Positions 1-5,491 of a stretch of 5,939 nt of DNA are shown piece by piece. The position numbers and the translations under genes are program-made. This stretch comes from Pseudomonadota bacterium (GTDB lineage Bacteria > Pseudomonadota > Zetaproteobacteria > Mariprofundales > Mariprofundaceae): contig NVTQ01000063.1 of NCBI GenBank assembly GCA_002401635.1, positions 4,722-10,660 on the forward strand, given 5' to 3'. Numbering within the stretch: position 1 is the stretch's first letter; each line of letters opens with the position of its first letter. The notes below the pieces were generated by a model. It did not search any database, was not told the DNA's origin, and saw only the letters and a program-made list of their open reading frames with translations.

Positions 1-572
1 TTGCTAAAACGCGCATCAGGAAAGGTTGACCAAACACCATAGACTCCACCATCTCGCAACCCTGCCAAACCAAGCTTTAATCCTGCAAGACTATAAAGCG
101 CATCATTTTCTTTGCGTGTTAGGCCCTCTGGACCATTATCAACATCCAGCAAAATCGCATCAAAGCCGCCCTTCTCAGCGCGAATCAAGTTCCCCACATC
201 ACCTTGATGTACCCTTACCCGCTTATCTTTCAGTGGATGCCCTGCCAATGCCGATAAATATGTCTTATTCCACTGAATCACGGCTGGAACAAGCTCTGCA
301 ACGATGACTTCCGCATCATCGGCCACATGCTTTAATGTTTCAGCAAGTGTAAAACCCATACCCAAACCACCAATCAATACCCGCACATGGGGCTTTTTAT
401 CAAGGTGTTTGCAGCCAAGTTCTGCCAACGCATCCTCAGAACCATGCATGCGACTGTTCATCAATTCGGAATAGCCTGTTTTAATGGAATACTCATCACC
501 ACGCCGATGAAGACTCATTTTTTCAGCCTCACCAACAACGTTGCTGCTATCTAATAGTTCCCAAGGTATCAT
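1..572 (-). CDS. Spermidine synthase-like class I methyltransferase (3' end beyond window)
   Basis: A 190-codon open frame on the minus strand runs off the left edge, so the C-terminus is missing. The translation starts MIPWELLDSS and carries a SAM/decarboxy-SAM-type Rossmann fold. The glycine-rich motif I is VLIGGLGMGFTL (about residues 65-76), the acidic end of strand 2 is E93 in VAELVPAV, D125 lies in QGDV, and the motif-IV-like segment FDAILLDVDNGPEG is at 137-150. This pattern matches the short bacterial proteins annotated as spermidine synthase or polyamine aminopropyltransferase-like. The true substrate of that group is unclear, and aminopropyl transfer is not shown here. The start at 572 is well supported: an in-frame TGA lies 9 nt upstream, GAGGAA ends 2 nt before the ATG, and the N-terminus resembles the family's MxPWELLD start. 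It is divergent from mltB and may share a transcript with the small ORF at 596-733. Confidence 0.88.
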   Translation of the reverse strand, partial: MIPWELLDSSNVVGEAEKMSLHRRGDEYSIKTGYSELMNSRMHGSEDALAELGCKHLDKKPHVRVLIGGLGMGFTLAETLKHVADDAEVIVAELVPAVIQWNKTYLSALAGHPLKDKRVRVHQGDVGNLIRAEKGGFDAILLDVDNGPEGLTRKENDALYSLAGLKLGLAGLRDGGVYGVWSTFPDARFS

Positions 573-595
573 ATTTCCTCACTAACCCGCACGAT

Positions 596-733
596 TCACA
601 AATACAGTCGCGTCCTTGCTTGCCCCTTTGTTCGCAACAAATCTCTCATCAATCGTTCGTAAGCACGGCGACGAGCGATTTCTTCAAAATTCGTTACAAA
701 CAAAGCTTCTGCGCAATCACCATGACGATTCAT
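596..733 (-). CDS. Possible small arginine-rich protein, 45 aa, unknown function
   Basis: A minus-strand ORF starts with ATG at 733, stops with TGA at 596-598, and ends 23 nt before the methyltransferase start. I do not recognise it. The middle reads FEEIARRRAYERLMRDLLR, which could form a charged amphipathic helix, and 9 of 45 residues are Arg. The first two thirds use GAA, CGT, GCT and TTG codons like the neighbouring genes, which favours coding. The last third has less typical AGA, AGG and CGA codons. No good Shine-Dalgarno sequence precedes the ATG, and an in-frame TGA lies 6 nt upstream, so the frame cannot extend with this start. It could be a real leader or small protein co-transcribed with the methyltransferase, a remnant of a longer gene, or chance. 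Confidence 0.4.
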   Translation of the reverse strand: MNRHGDCAEALFVTNFEEIARRRAYERLMRDLLRTKGQARTRLYL

Positions 734-738
734 GAATC
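727..738. promoter_or_regulatory. Perfect 12-bp palindrome, candidate operator
   Basis: GATTCATGAATC is identical to its own reverse complement. It lies in the divergent region, 80 bp before mltB, and covers the start codon of the possible minus-strand small ORF. Flanking CATG copies (721-724 and 738-741) extend the symmetry imperfectly. A dimeric regulator site is possible, but nothing identifies the regulator and a 12-bp palindrome can arise by chance. Confidence 0.25.
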
Positions 739-764
739 ATGCGGGATAAAAAGCTCTGCACAGG

Positions 765-792
765 GTTATATAGATTTTACCCTTTCAAGCAA
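765..792 (-). promoter_or_regulatory. Candidate sigma-70 promoter for the minus-strand genes
   Basis: Read on the minus strand, TTGCTT (792-787) is followed after 16 bp by TATAAC (770-765). The -10 hexamer matches the consensus at 5 of 6 positions and the -35 at 3 of 6. Transcription would begin near 758, giving a leader of about 25 nt before the 45-codon ORF. The same TATATA-rich stretch (767-774) could serve as a -10 for mltB on the plus strand, but I see no convincing plus-strand -35. Confidence 0.3.
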
Positions 793-796
793 GTTC

Positions 797-801
797 AAGG
801 A
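797..801 (+). promoter_or_regulatory. Ribosome binding site upstream of mltB, oddly spaced
   Basis: AAGGA is the only good Shine-Dalgarno match before mltB. It lies 16 nt from the mltB ATG at 818, which is long, but 8 nt from an out-of-frame ATG at 810, which is near ideal. The 810 frame encodes 16 residues and stops at 858-860, overlapping the internal mltB ATG at 857 as ATGA. Confidence 0.45.
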
Positions 802-817
802 TGTTTAGCATGCGACC

Positions 818-1843
818 ATGTCTAATACACCCTCTTTTGTATCACGCCGTACTGCGATGAAAGTCAGTCTTGCTGGAATTGCTGCACTCGCAGCATCGCC
901 AAGCCTACTCTGGGCACAACAATCTGATAACACACGACAAATACTGATTGACCAACTGGTGAAAGAAACTGGTTTGGCTCGTGCAAGCGTTGCCGAAGCG
1001 GTTAACCATGCCGTGTATGATGAAAGCATTATCACACGCATGAAAACACCCTATGAGTCACGCAGTTATGCTGAATACAGACCATTATTTGTACATCCAA
1101 AGTTGGCAGCGAAGGGGCGTGATTATTTAAAGAAGCATGCGGCTATTTTTAGCGCTTCGGAAAAGAAATATGGTGTGCAAAAAGAAATTATTGCGGCGAT
1201 TCTAGGCATGGAAACCCGTTATGGTACTTATCGTGGTAAAGACCCTGTGGTTAGCTCACTTTATACCTTGGCAACAGGCTACCCTCGTCGGGCAAAATTC
1301 TTTCGTAGAGAGCTGGGTGAATTACTGCTTCTCTGCCAAGAAGAAGGACTAAATCCCAACGAATTTAAAGGCTCTTATGCTGGGGCATTTGGTACCACGC
1401 AATTTATCCCATCATCCTACCGTGCCTATGCCGTGGATGCAGATGGCGATGGCAAACGTGATGTTTGGCACTCCCCTACCGATATTATTAACAGTGTTGC
1501 CAACTACTTTAGCAAACATGGCTGGGATGGTTCACGTCCTGTGGCGCATTGGTTGGGCAAAGCAAGCAGTCATAAACAACTCGCTGCACATGCCAAAAAA
1601 GGTTTTAAAGGTTGGGTGAAATTAAGCGAAATTCGTCATCAATTACCAAAACTGGATAAGCGCTGGCAAGATGATGATAAGGTTACTTTGATTGAAATGA
1701 CCACCAAAAAAGGCAACGAAATAGCTCTAGTGCATTATAACTTCTATGTCATAACACGTTGGAATCGTTCATACAACTATGCTATGGCCATCACTGAGTT
1801 GGCAGAATTAATGGATTGTAAGGCTTGCAATACCCATGCATAA
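818..1843 (+). CDS. mltB: Lytic murein transglycosylase B (GH103), probable Tat substrate
   Basis: This is a 341-residue periplasmic enzyme that cleaves the MurNAc-GlcNAc bond of peptidoglycan to leave 1,6-anhydroMurNAc ends. The N-terminus has a twin-arginine-like signal, SRRTAMK (9-15), then a mildly hydrophobic stretch ending near LLWA (30-33). There is no lipobox, so unlike E. coli MltB it should be soluble. The catalytic glutamate is E132 in ILGMETRYG. The SYAGAFGTTQFIPSSY block (186-201) lines the active site. DADGDGKRD (207-215) matches the EF-hand-like calcium loop known from Slt35/MltB. The C-terminal NFYVITRWNRS (308-318) is typical. An in-frame TAG at 806-808 excludes an earlier start. 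Starting at M14 (857) would remove the RR pair but leave a plausible Sec signal. The 3' end overlaps rlpA by 8 nt, as expected for coupled genes. Confidence 0.95.
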   Translation: MSNTPSFVSRRTAMKVSLAGIAALAASPSLLWAQQSDNTRQILIDQLVKETGLARASVAEAVNHAVYDESIITRMKTPYESRSYAEYRPLFVHPKLAAKGRDYLKKHAAIFSASEKKYGVQKEIIAAILGMETRYGTYRGKDPVVSSLYTLATGYPRRAKFFRRELGELLLLCQEEGLNPNEFKGSYAGAFGTTQFIPSSYRAYAVDADGDGKRDVWHSPTDIINSVANYFSKHGWDGSRPVAHWLGKASSHKQLAAHAKKGFKGWVKLSEIRHQLPKLDKRWQDDDKVTLIEMTTKKGNEIALVHYNFYVITRWNRSYNYAMAITELAELMDCKACNTHA

Positions 1844-2684
1844 AAAATCATTTATTACACTTGCACTTATCATTTTTCTGTCATTTATGCTGAATGGCTG
1901 CAAATCCTATGTTAATTATTCACCCTTACCAGGCGTTAGTATTGGTGTGCCTATAAGCGTGCCGAACACTCAAAAGTCTGCACCGCTACCATCTGGAAAA
2001 GGTGGGTATGTTAAAACAGGCAAACCTTATAAAGTCAGAGGGCAATGGTATTATCCTCTAGCATCTGCCAATGGTTACGACAAAACAGGCGTTGCATCTT
2101 GGTATGGTGATAAATTTCATGGCAAAAAAACCGCCAATGGCGAACGTTATGATATGCATGCCATGTCTGCAGCTCATAAAACATTACCCATGCCTACCAT
2201 GGTTCGTGTGACCAACCTTGATAATGGACGCTCAGTTGTTGTGCGCGTGAATGATCGTGGTCCTTTTGTAAAAAGCCGTGTGATTGATTTGTCCTATGCC
2301 GCAGCGAGAGCGCTGGGTTATGACAAAAAAGGTACGGCACGTGTACGTGTTCAAACACTGGATGGTAGTTCAAGCAGTGCGCGTAACACCCCTGTAAAAC
2401 CCAAGCCTGCCGCGCACATATCCAAGAGAGCGAGTCATAATACAACGCCTATGCAAGATGGCAGTATTTATGTGCAATTGGGCGCATTTTCAGCACGCAG
2501 CAATGCAGATCAATTGCGCCAAGAACTTGTTACTAGCTTTCCGAGTATTCGCATTCACCATGTAAGTAGACCTGATTTATACCGTGTTCGTATTGGTCCA
2601 TTCAATGAGGTTTCTGAAACTGAAAATATTATTTTATCGCTGCAAGAGCAAGGCTATCATAATACGATTGTGGTGATTGAATAA
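1836..2684 (+). CDS. rlpA: RlpA septal-ring lipoprotein with DPBB and SPOR domains
   Basis: This is a 282-residue outer-membrane lipoprotein. The signal peptide ends in a lipobox LNGC (19-22); residue 23 is Lys, not Asp, so outer-membrane sorting is expected. A linker with WYYPLASANGY precedes the double-psi beta-barrel (about 84-175), which has the family blocks GVASWYGDKFHGKKTANGE and VRVNDRGPF. E103 and D140 correspond to the acidic residues needed for glycan cleavage in Pseudomonas aeruginosa RlpA, a lytic transglycosylase acting on glycan lacking stem peptides. A low-complexity linker (176-207) leads to a C-terminal SPOR domain (about 208-282, starting GSIYVQLGAFSARSNA), which binds denuded septal glycan. 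The start is supported by the lipoprotein signal and the overlap with mltB; TAAGG lies 12 nt upstream. All key residues are present, so it should be active. Confidence 0.95.
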   Translation: MHKKSFITLALIIFLSFMLNGCKSYVNYSPLPGVSIGVPISVPNTQKSAPLPSGKGGYVKTGKPYKVRGQWYYPLASANGYDKTGVASWYGDKFHGKKTANGERYDMHAMSAAHKTLPMPTMVRVTNLDNGRSVVVRVNDRGPFVKSRVIDLSYAAARALGYDKKGTARVRVQTLDGSSSSARNTPVKPKPAAHISKRASHNTTPMQDGSIYVQLGAFSARSNADQLRQELVTSFPSIRIHHVSRPDLYRVRIGPFNEVSETENIILSLQEQGYHNTIVVIE

Positions 2685-2686
2685 AT

Positions 2687-2854
2687 ATGGGAAATTCTGA
2701 ACAAATCATGAATTCGCATTTTTCGTCCAGAGTATCCAAACTCAGCGTTGTGAATCTTTGTCTGAGACTTGTTATTACATGCGGTTCACGCCTTGATTTT
2801 GAATATTCTGAATCACAATCTACTTCATCCAGACTTATTCAGAGCTTCCCATGA
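2687..2854 (+). CDS. Doubtful 55-codon ORF filling the rlpA-LOG gap
   Basis: An ATG 2 nt after the rlpA stop opens a frame that continues to a TGA overlapping the LOG start as ATGA. The product would be 55 residues, Ser-rich, beginning MGNSEQIMNS, with no recognisable domain. Against it: no clear Shine-Dalgarno sequence, three AGA codons where neighbours mostly use CGT or CGC, and repeat-like, palindromic DNA inside it. A stop-free run of this length is not rare by chance. The alternative, which I prefer, is that this is a noncoding control region for the downstream genes. Confidence 0.15.
   Translation: MGNSEQIMNSHFSSRVSKLSVVNLCLRLVITCGSRLDFEYSESQSTSSRLIQSFP
2694..2812. repeat. Pair of short direct repeats in the rlpA-LOG gap
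   Basis: ATTCTGAA occurs at 2694-2701 and again at 2805-2812. Each copy is followed by a similar CAAATC or CACAATC, and each has a TCCAGA shortly downstream. An inverted relative, TTCAGAG, precedes the LOG start. The copies are short and may be paired binding sites, a decayed duplication or chance. Confidence 0.2.
2794..2815. promoter_or_regulatory. Imperfect 22-bp palindrome upstream of the LOG gene
   Basis: The site has TGATT at the left, the perfect core GAATATTC (2801-2808) in the centre and AATCA at the right. Nine of eleven base pairs of the dyad match. It ends 35 bp before the LOG start codon, a normal place for an operator. It shares the half-site TGAATCA with the palindrome near 727-738. 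I see no strong sigma-70 promoter next to it. Confidence 0.25.
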
Positions 2855-3384
2855 CTACACAGCGTCGCCGCATTACCGCATTTGGTTCATCTCGTATTGC
2901 CGTGGATGACCCACGTTTTCATGATGTTGAAGCGCTTTGCAAAAAGCTTGCTGAGCATGGCTATGATGGGCTAACGGGTGGACATCAAGGTATGATGGCG
3001 GCTTTTTCACAGGGTATTCGTGCAGGTGGTGGTCATGTTCGCGGCATTACCTTGGAATGCTTTCCCACACCGCCTGATAATACCTTTTCAGAAGAAATTC
3101 GTGCCCATGATTTTTTCTCGCGCATGCAGCATTTGATTGAAGATTGTGATGCTTGGTTGGTATTGCCTGGTGGTTTGGGTACGCTTTCTGAATTGGCGAT
3201 GAGTTGGGATTTGCGTGCCATTAATATTCTTAAAAATCGCCCATTGATTCTTTATGGGGATATGTGGCCAGGCATTATATCCACGCTACAAGACTCATTG
3301 ATTATGTCGGTAGATCATGGCTTTGATATGCTAACTTTATGCGCACACCATGATGATGTTTTAAACGCTTTAGAGGCCCAATAA
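2851..3384 (+). CDS. LOG-family (lysine decarboxylase-like fold) nucleotide phosphoribohydrolase
   Basis: A 177-residue cytosolic Rossmann-fold protein. The family signature PGGLGTLSE is at 106-114. R91 in FFSRMQHL lies 23 residues before E114, the same separation as the catalytic Arg/Glu pair of LOG enzymes, so activity is likely. The N-terminal AFGSSR (10-15) and TGGHQGMMAA (42-51) form the nucleotide phosphate-binding part; the latter departs from the usual GGGxxGxM by having HQ. Family members hydrolyse N-glycosidic bonds of nucleoside 5'-monophosphates (cytokinin riboside phosphates in plants and some bacteria, AMP or other nucleotides elsewhere). The old label 'lysine decarboxylase' is misleading, and the substrate here is unknown. 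The Shine-Dalgarno sequence is weak (AGAG, 2841-2844). It overlaps the pseudouridine synthase gene by one base (TAATG), so the two are probably translated together. Confidence 0.9.
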   Translation: MTTQRRRITAFGSSRIAVDDPRFHDVEALCKKLAEHGYDGLTGGHQGMMAAFSQGIRAGGGHVRGITLECFPTPPDNTFSEEIRAHDFFSRMQHLIEDCDAWLVLPGGLGTLSELAMSWDLRAINILKNRPLILYGDMWPGIISTLQDSLIMSVDHGFDMLTLCAHHDDVLNALEAQ

Positions 3385-4259
3385 TGCAAGATTATCATTT
3401 TATATTTCAAGGCAAAGAGCCGACCCGCCTTGATAGTGCATTGGCTGAATTAAGCCGTGATATTCCTTTATCACGCCGCCGTATTCGCCGTGCTATTGAT
3501 GAAGGTAGCATCTATGTGAACAAGAAGCGTTGCCGCAAAGCAGGAACCATGCTGCAAGGTGGTGAACATTTACGGATGGTGACGATTGATGATGAAAAAC
3601 TCACGCCATTTTGCGCTGAACAATTGGTTTGGCAGCATCGAACATTGTATTTAATTGATAAACGCAGTGGACAATATTCTCAAGAAGCACTGCACCGTAG
3701 TAAAGGCTGTATTCCTGATGAATTGGCAAAACACCTCGGCATGATACCGCGAGAAGCAAAATTCTTGCGCCCTGTACATCGTTTGGATCGTGATACATCG
3801 GGTTTGATGTTGTTATCATCCAACCCCAAACAACTGCAACGCTTGCAAGAGCTTTGGCATAGCCATGTGCAGAAATCATATCTGGCAGTGGTCTCCCCTG
3901 CCCCTGAATGGGAAACCCAACGTATCACTTTAGCCATTGATAAGAAAAAAGATCGCCTTGGTCGCTTCCATGTGAGTGCCGATGGTCGCGCTTGTGATAC
4001 CGAAGTAGAAGTGCTTGAAAGGCATGGTAATACAGCATTATTGCGCTTGATTCCGCATACAGGACGCACCCATCAATTGCGTGTTCATTTATCACACATA
4101 GGATGCCCGATTTTAGGGGATCGACGGTATCAAGGTAAAAAACATGTGCGTTTAATGTTACACGCGCATACTTTGCGCATTGAAAAACCCGCATTACCCC
4201 AATCCATACAATGGACTGCTGAAGCAGATAAACTATTTTTTAATACAAACGAAGAATAG
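3384..4259 (+). CDS. RluA-family RNA pseudouridine synthase with S4 domain
   Basis: This 291-residue enzyme should isomerise specific uridines in rRNA or tRNA to pseudouridine. An N-terminal S4 RNA-binding domain (about 14-66) begins RLDSALAELS and includes SRRRIRRAIDEGSIYVNKKR. The catalytic domain has HRLDRDTSG (132-140), with D135 as the nucleophilic aspartate. KSYLAVV (164-170) supplies the family's conserved Tyr, and GRTHQLRVH (227-235) the conserved Arg motif. LMLHAHTL (257-264) completes the fold. The usual KPxG motif is KRSG here (93-96), and the following segment is unusual for RluC/RluD. That leaves the target site undecided among the RluA, RluC, RluD and TruC types. AGAGG (3372-3376) lies 7 nt before the ATG, inside the LOG gene, and the one-base overlap suggests coupling. 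Confidence 0.92.
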   Translation: MQDYHFIFQGKEPTRLDSALAELSRDIPLSRRRIRRAIDEGSIYVNKKRCRKAGTMLQGGEHLRMVTIDDEKLTPFCAEQLVWQHRTLYLIDKRSGQYSQEALHRSKGCIPDELAKHLGMIPREAKFLRPVHRLDRDTSGLMLLSSNPKQLQRLQELWHSHVQKSYLAVVSPAPEWETQRITLAIDKKKDRLGRFHVSADGRACDTEVEVLERHGNTALLRLIPHTGRTHQLRVHLSHIGCPILGDRRYQGKKHVRLMLHAHTLRIEKPALPQSIQWTAEADKLFFNTNEE

Positions 4260-4290
4260 TTCCGTTGTTTTACAATTATAACCACGCCCG

Positions 4291-4297
4291 AGGAGAG
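4291..4297 (+). promoter_or_regulatory. dacC: Ribosome binding site that fixes the dacC start
   Basis: AGGAGAG lies 6 nt before the ATG at 4304. An in-frame TTG at 4265 would add 13 residues, but it has no Shine-Dalgarno sequence and would put a polar stretch before the signal peptide. Confidence 0.85.
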
Positions 4298-4303
4298 TTG
4301 GCC

Positions 4304-5491
4304 ATGGCCTTTCTGAAAACCATTATTTTTATCGCAATCGCATTATTCAGTTGCACTGTATATGCATCCAACTGGCCTACCCCGCCGACCTTGGAAGCCA
4401 AATCATGGGCATTGATTGATGCGCGCTCTGGGCAAGTTGTGGTCGAGCATAATGCCGATGAAGAACTTCCACCTGCAAGCCTTACCAAAATGATGACGCT
4501 TTACCTTATCTTTGAAGATTTAAAACTTGGTCGTCTGCATAAAGATGAGCTACTAACAGTCAGTAAAAAAGCCTGGAAGATTGGTGGCAGCACGATGTTT
4601 TTAGAGCCTCGCATGCACCCCAAAGTAGATGATCTTATTCATGGTATTGCGACATTTTCTGGTAATGATGCCTGTATTGTAATGGCAGAGCATTTGGCAG
4701 GTAGTGAATCTGCATTTGCACAACGTATGAATGAAAAAGCCAAAGAATTGGGCATGAAACATAGTCACTTTATCAATGCCACAGGGTTTCCTGCAAAGGG
4801 GCATTATAGCTCTGCCATGGACATGGCGATATTGGCAGCGGATTTATGGCGTAATTTCCCCGAGCATTATAAAGTATTCGCAGAAAAAAGCTTTACCTAT
4901 GATGGTCGCAAACAGCCCAATCGCAACCGTTTATTGTGGAGCATGCCAGAAGTCGATGGTTTAAAAACAGGTCATACACAAGCTGCGGGTTATTGCCTTG
5001 TTTCATCAGCTGAGCGCGGTCAAACACGCTTTGTATCAGCTGTATTTGGCACCAAATCAGATCATCAACGTGCCAAACAATCAAAAGTTTTGCTTACCCA
5101 TGGTTTTCGTAATTTTGTAACCCTGCGTCCGTTGGAGCGCGATATTCGCCGTCAAATCGATGTTTACGGTGGCACATCTGAACATGTATGGCTCAAACCC
5201 GCTGCGCCTGTATGGGTCACTGTACCCAAAGGACTTGAAAAACAATTAAGCTTTCGCCTACGTTATGATTCACCCATGCATGCTCCCATCAGCAAAGGTC
5301 AAGAAATTGGCAGTATTGATGCTGTTTTAGGTAAGGGTGGTAGTAAACCTGCCAATATTTTGGTGCATATTCCTATGCAAGCAGCGCGTGATGTGCCTGA
5401 AGCATCATGGTTTGGCCGCCAGTGGGACACCCTACGTCTATGGTGGAAAGAAAAAGACGATAACAAAATAAGTGATGAGACACATTCATGA
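4304..5491 (+). CDS. dacC: D-alanyl-D-alanine carboxypeptidase, PBP5/6 type
   Basis: A 395-residue low-molecular-mass penicillin-binding protein that removes the terminal D-Ala from peptidoglycan pentapeptides in the periplasm. Residues 1-21 form a Sec signal peptide with likely cleavage after VYA. All three active-site motifs are present: S59-L-T-K62 with nucleophile S59, S119-G-N121, and K221-T-G223 in VDGLKTGHT. The PBP5-type C-terminal beta domain covers about 275-365. The last part, SWFGRQWDTLRLWWKEK (368-384), is an amphipathic, Trp-rich helix of the kind that anchors PBP5 to the outer face of the inner membrane. The length is normal for the family. The gene lies 44 bp after the pseudouridine synthase gene with no terminator visible between, and overlaps dat by 4 nt (ATGA). 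The symbol dacC follows usage in similar clusters; dacA would be equally defensible. Confidence 0.95.
   Translation: MAFLKTIIFIAIALFSCTVYASNWPTPPTLEAKSWALIDARSGQVVVEHNADEELPPASLTKMMTLYLIFEDLKLGRLHKDELLTVSKKAWKIGGSTMFLEPRMHPKVDDLIHGIATFSGNDACIVMAEHLAGSESAFAQRMNEKAKELGMKHSHFINATGFPAKGHYSSAMDMAILAADLWRNFPEHYKVFAEKSFTYDGRKQPNRNRLLWSMPEVDGLKTGHTQAAGYCLVSSAERGQTRFVSAVFGTKSDHQRAKQSKVLLTHGFRNFVTLRPLERDIRRQIDVYGGTSEHVWLKPAAPVWVTVPKGLEKQLSFRLRYDSPMHAPISKGQEIGSIDAVLGKGGSKPANILVHIPMQAARDVPEASWFGRQWDTLRLWWKEKDDNKISDETHS

Noticed and set aside
26..307. Plus-strand 93-codon frame
   Set aside because: It is antisense to the methyltransferase, whose conserved motifs make the minus strand the coding one.
620..808. 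Plus-strand 62-codon frame in the divergent region
   Set aside because: It starts with TTG, has no Shine-Dalgarno sequence, shows no domain, overlaps the control region and is antisense to a more coding-like small ORF.
2124..2130. Run of seven A in rlpA as a phase-variable or frameshift site
   Set aside because: It encodes the family's normal Lys-Lys-Thr, the frame is intact, and seven A alone is weak evidence. The heptamer is not in the phase needed for a standard -1 shift site.
2741..2766. CTCAG...CTGAG inverted repeat as a terminator after rlpA
   Set aside because: The stem is only 5 bp with a 16-nt loop and no T-run follows.
3601..4194. Three overlapping minus-strand frames of 89 to 129 codons
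   Set aside because: They are shadows of the pseudouridine synthase gene, with no family motif and Cys/Ser/Arg-rich compositions typical of antisense reading.
4265..4303. Upstream TTG start for dacC
   Set aside because: The ATG at 4304 has AGGAGAG at correct spacing and begins directly with a normal signal peptide.
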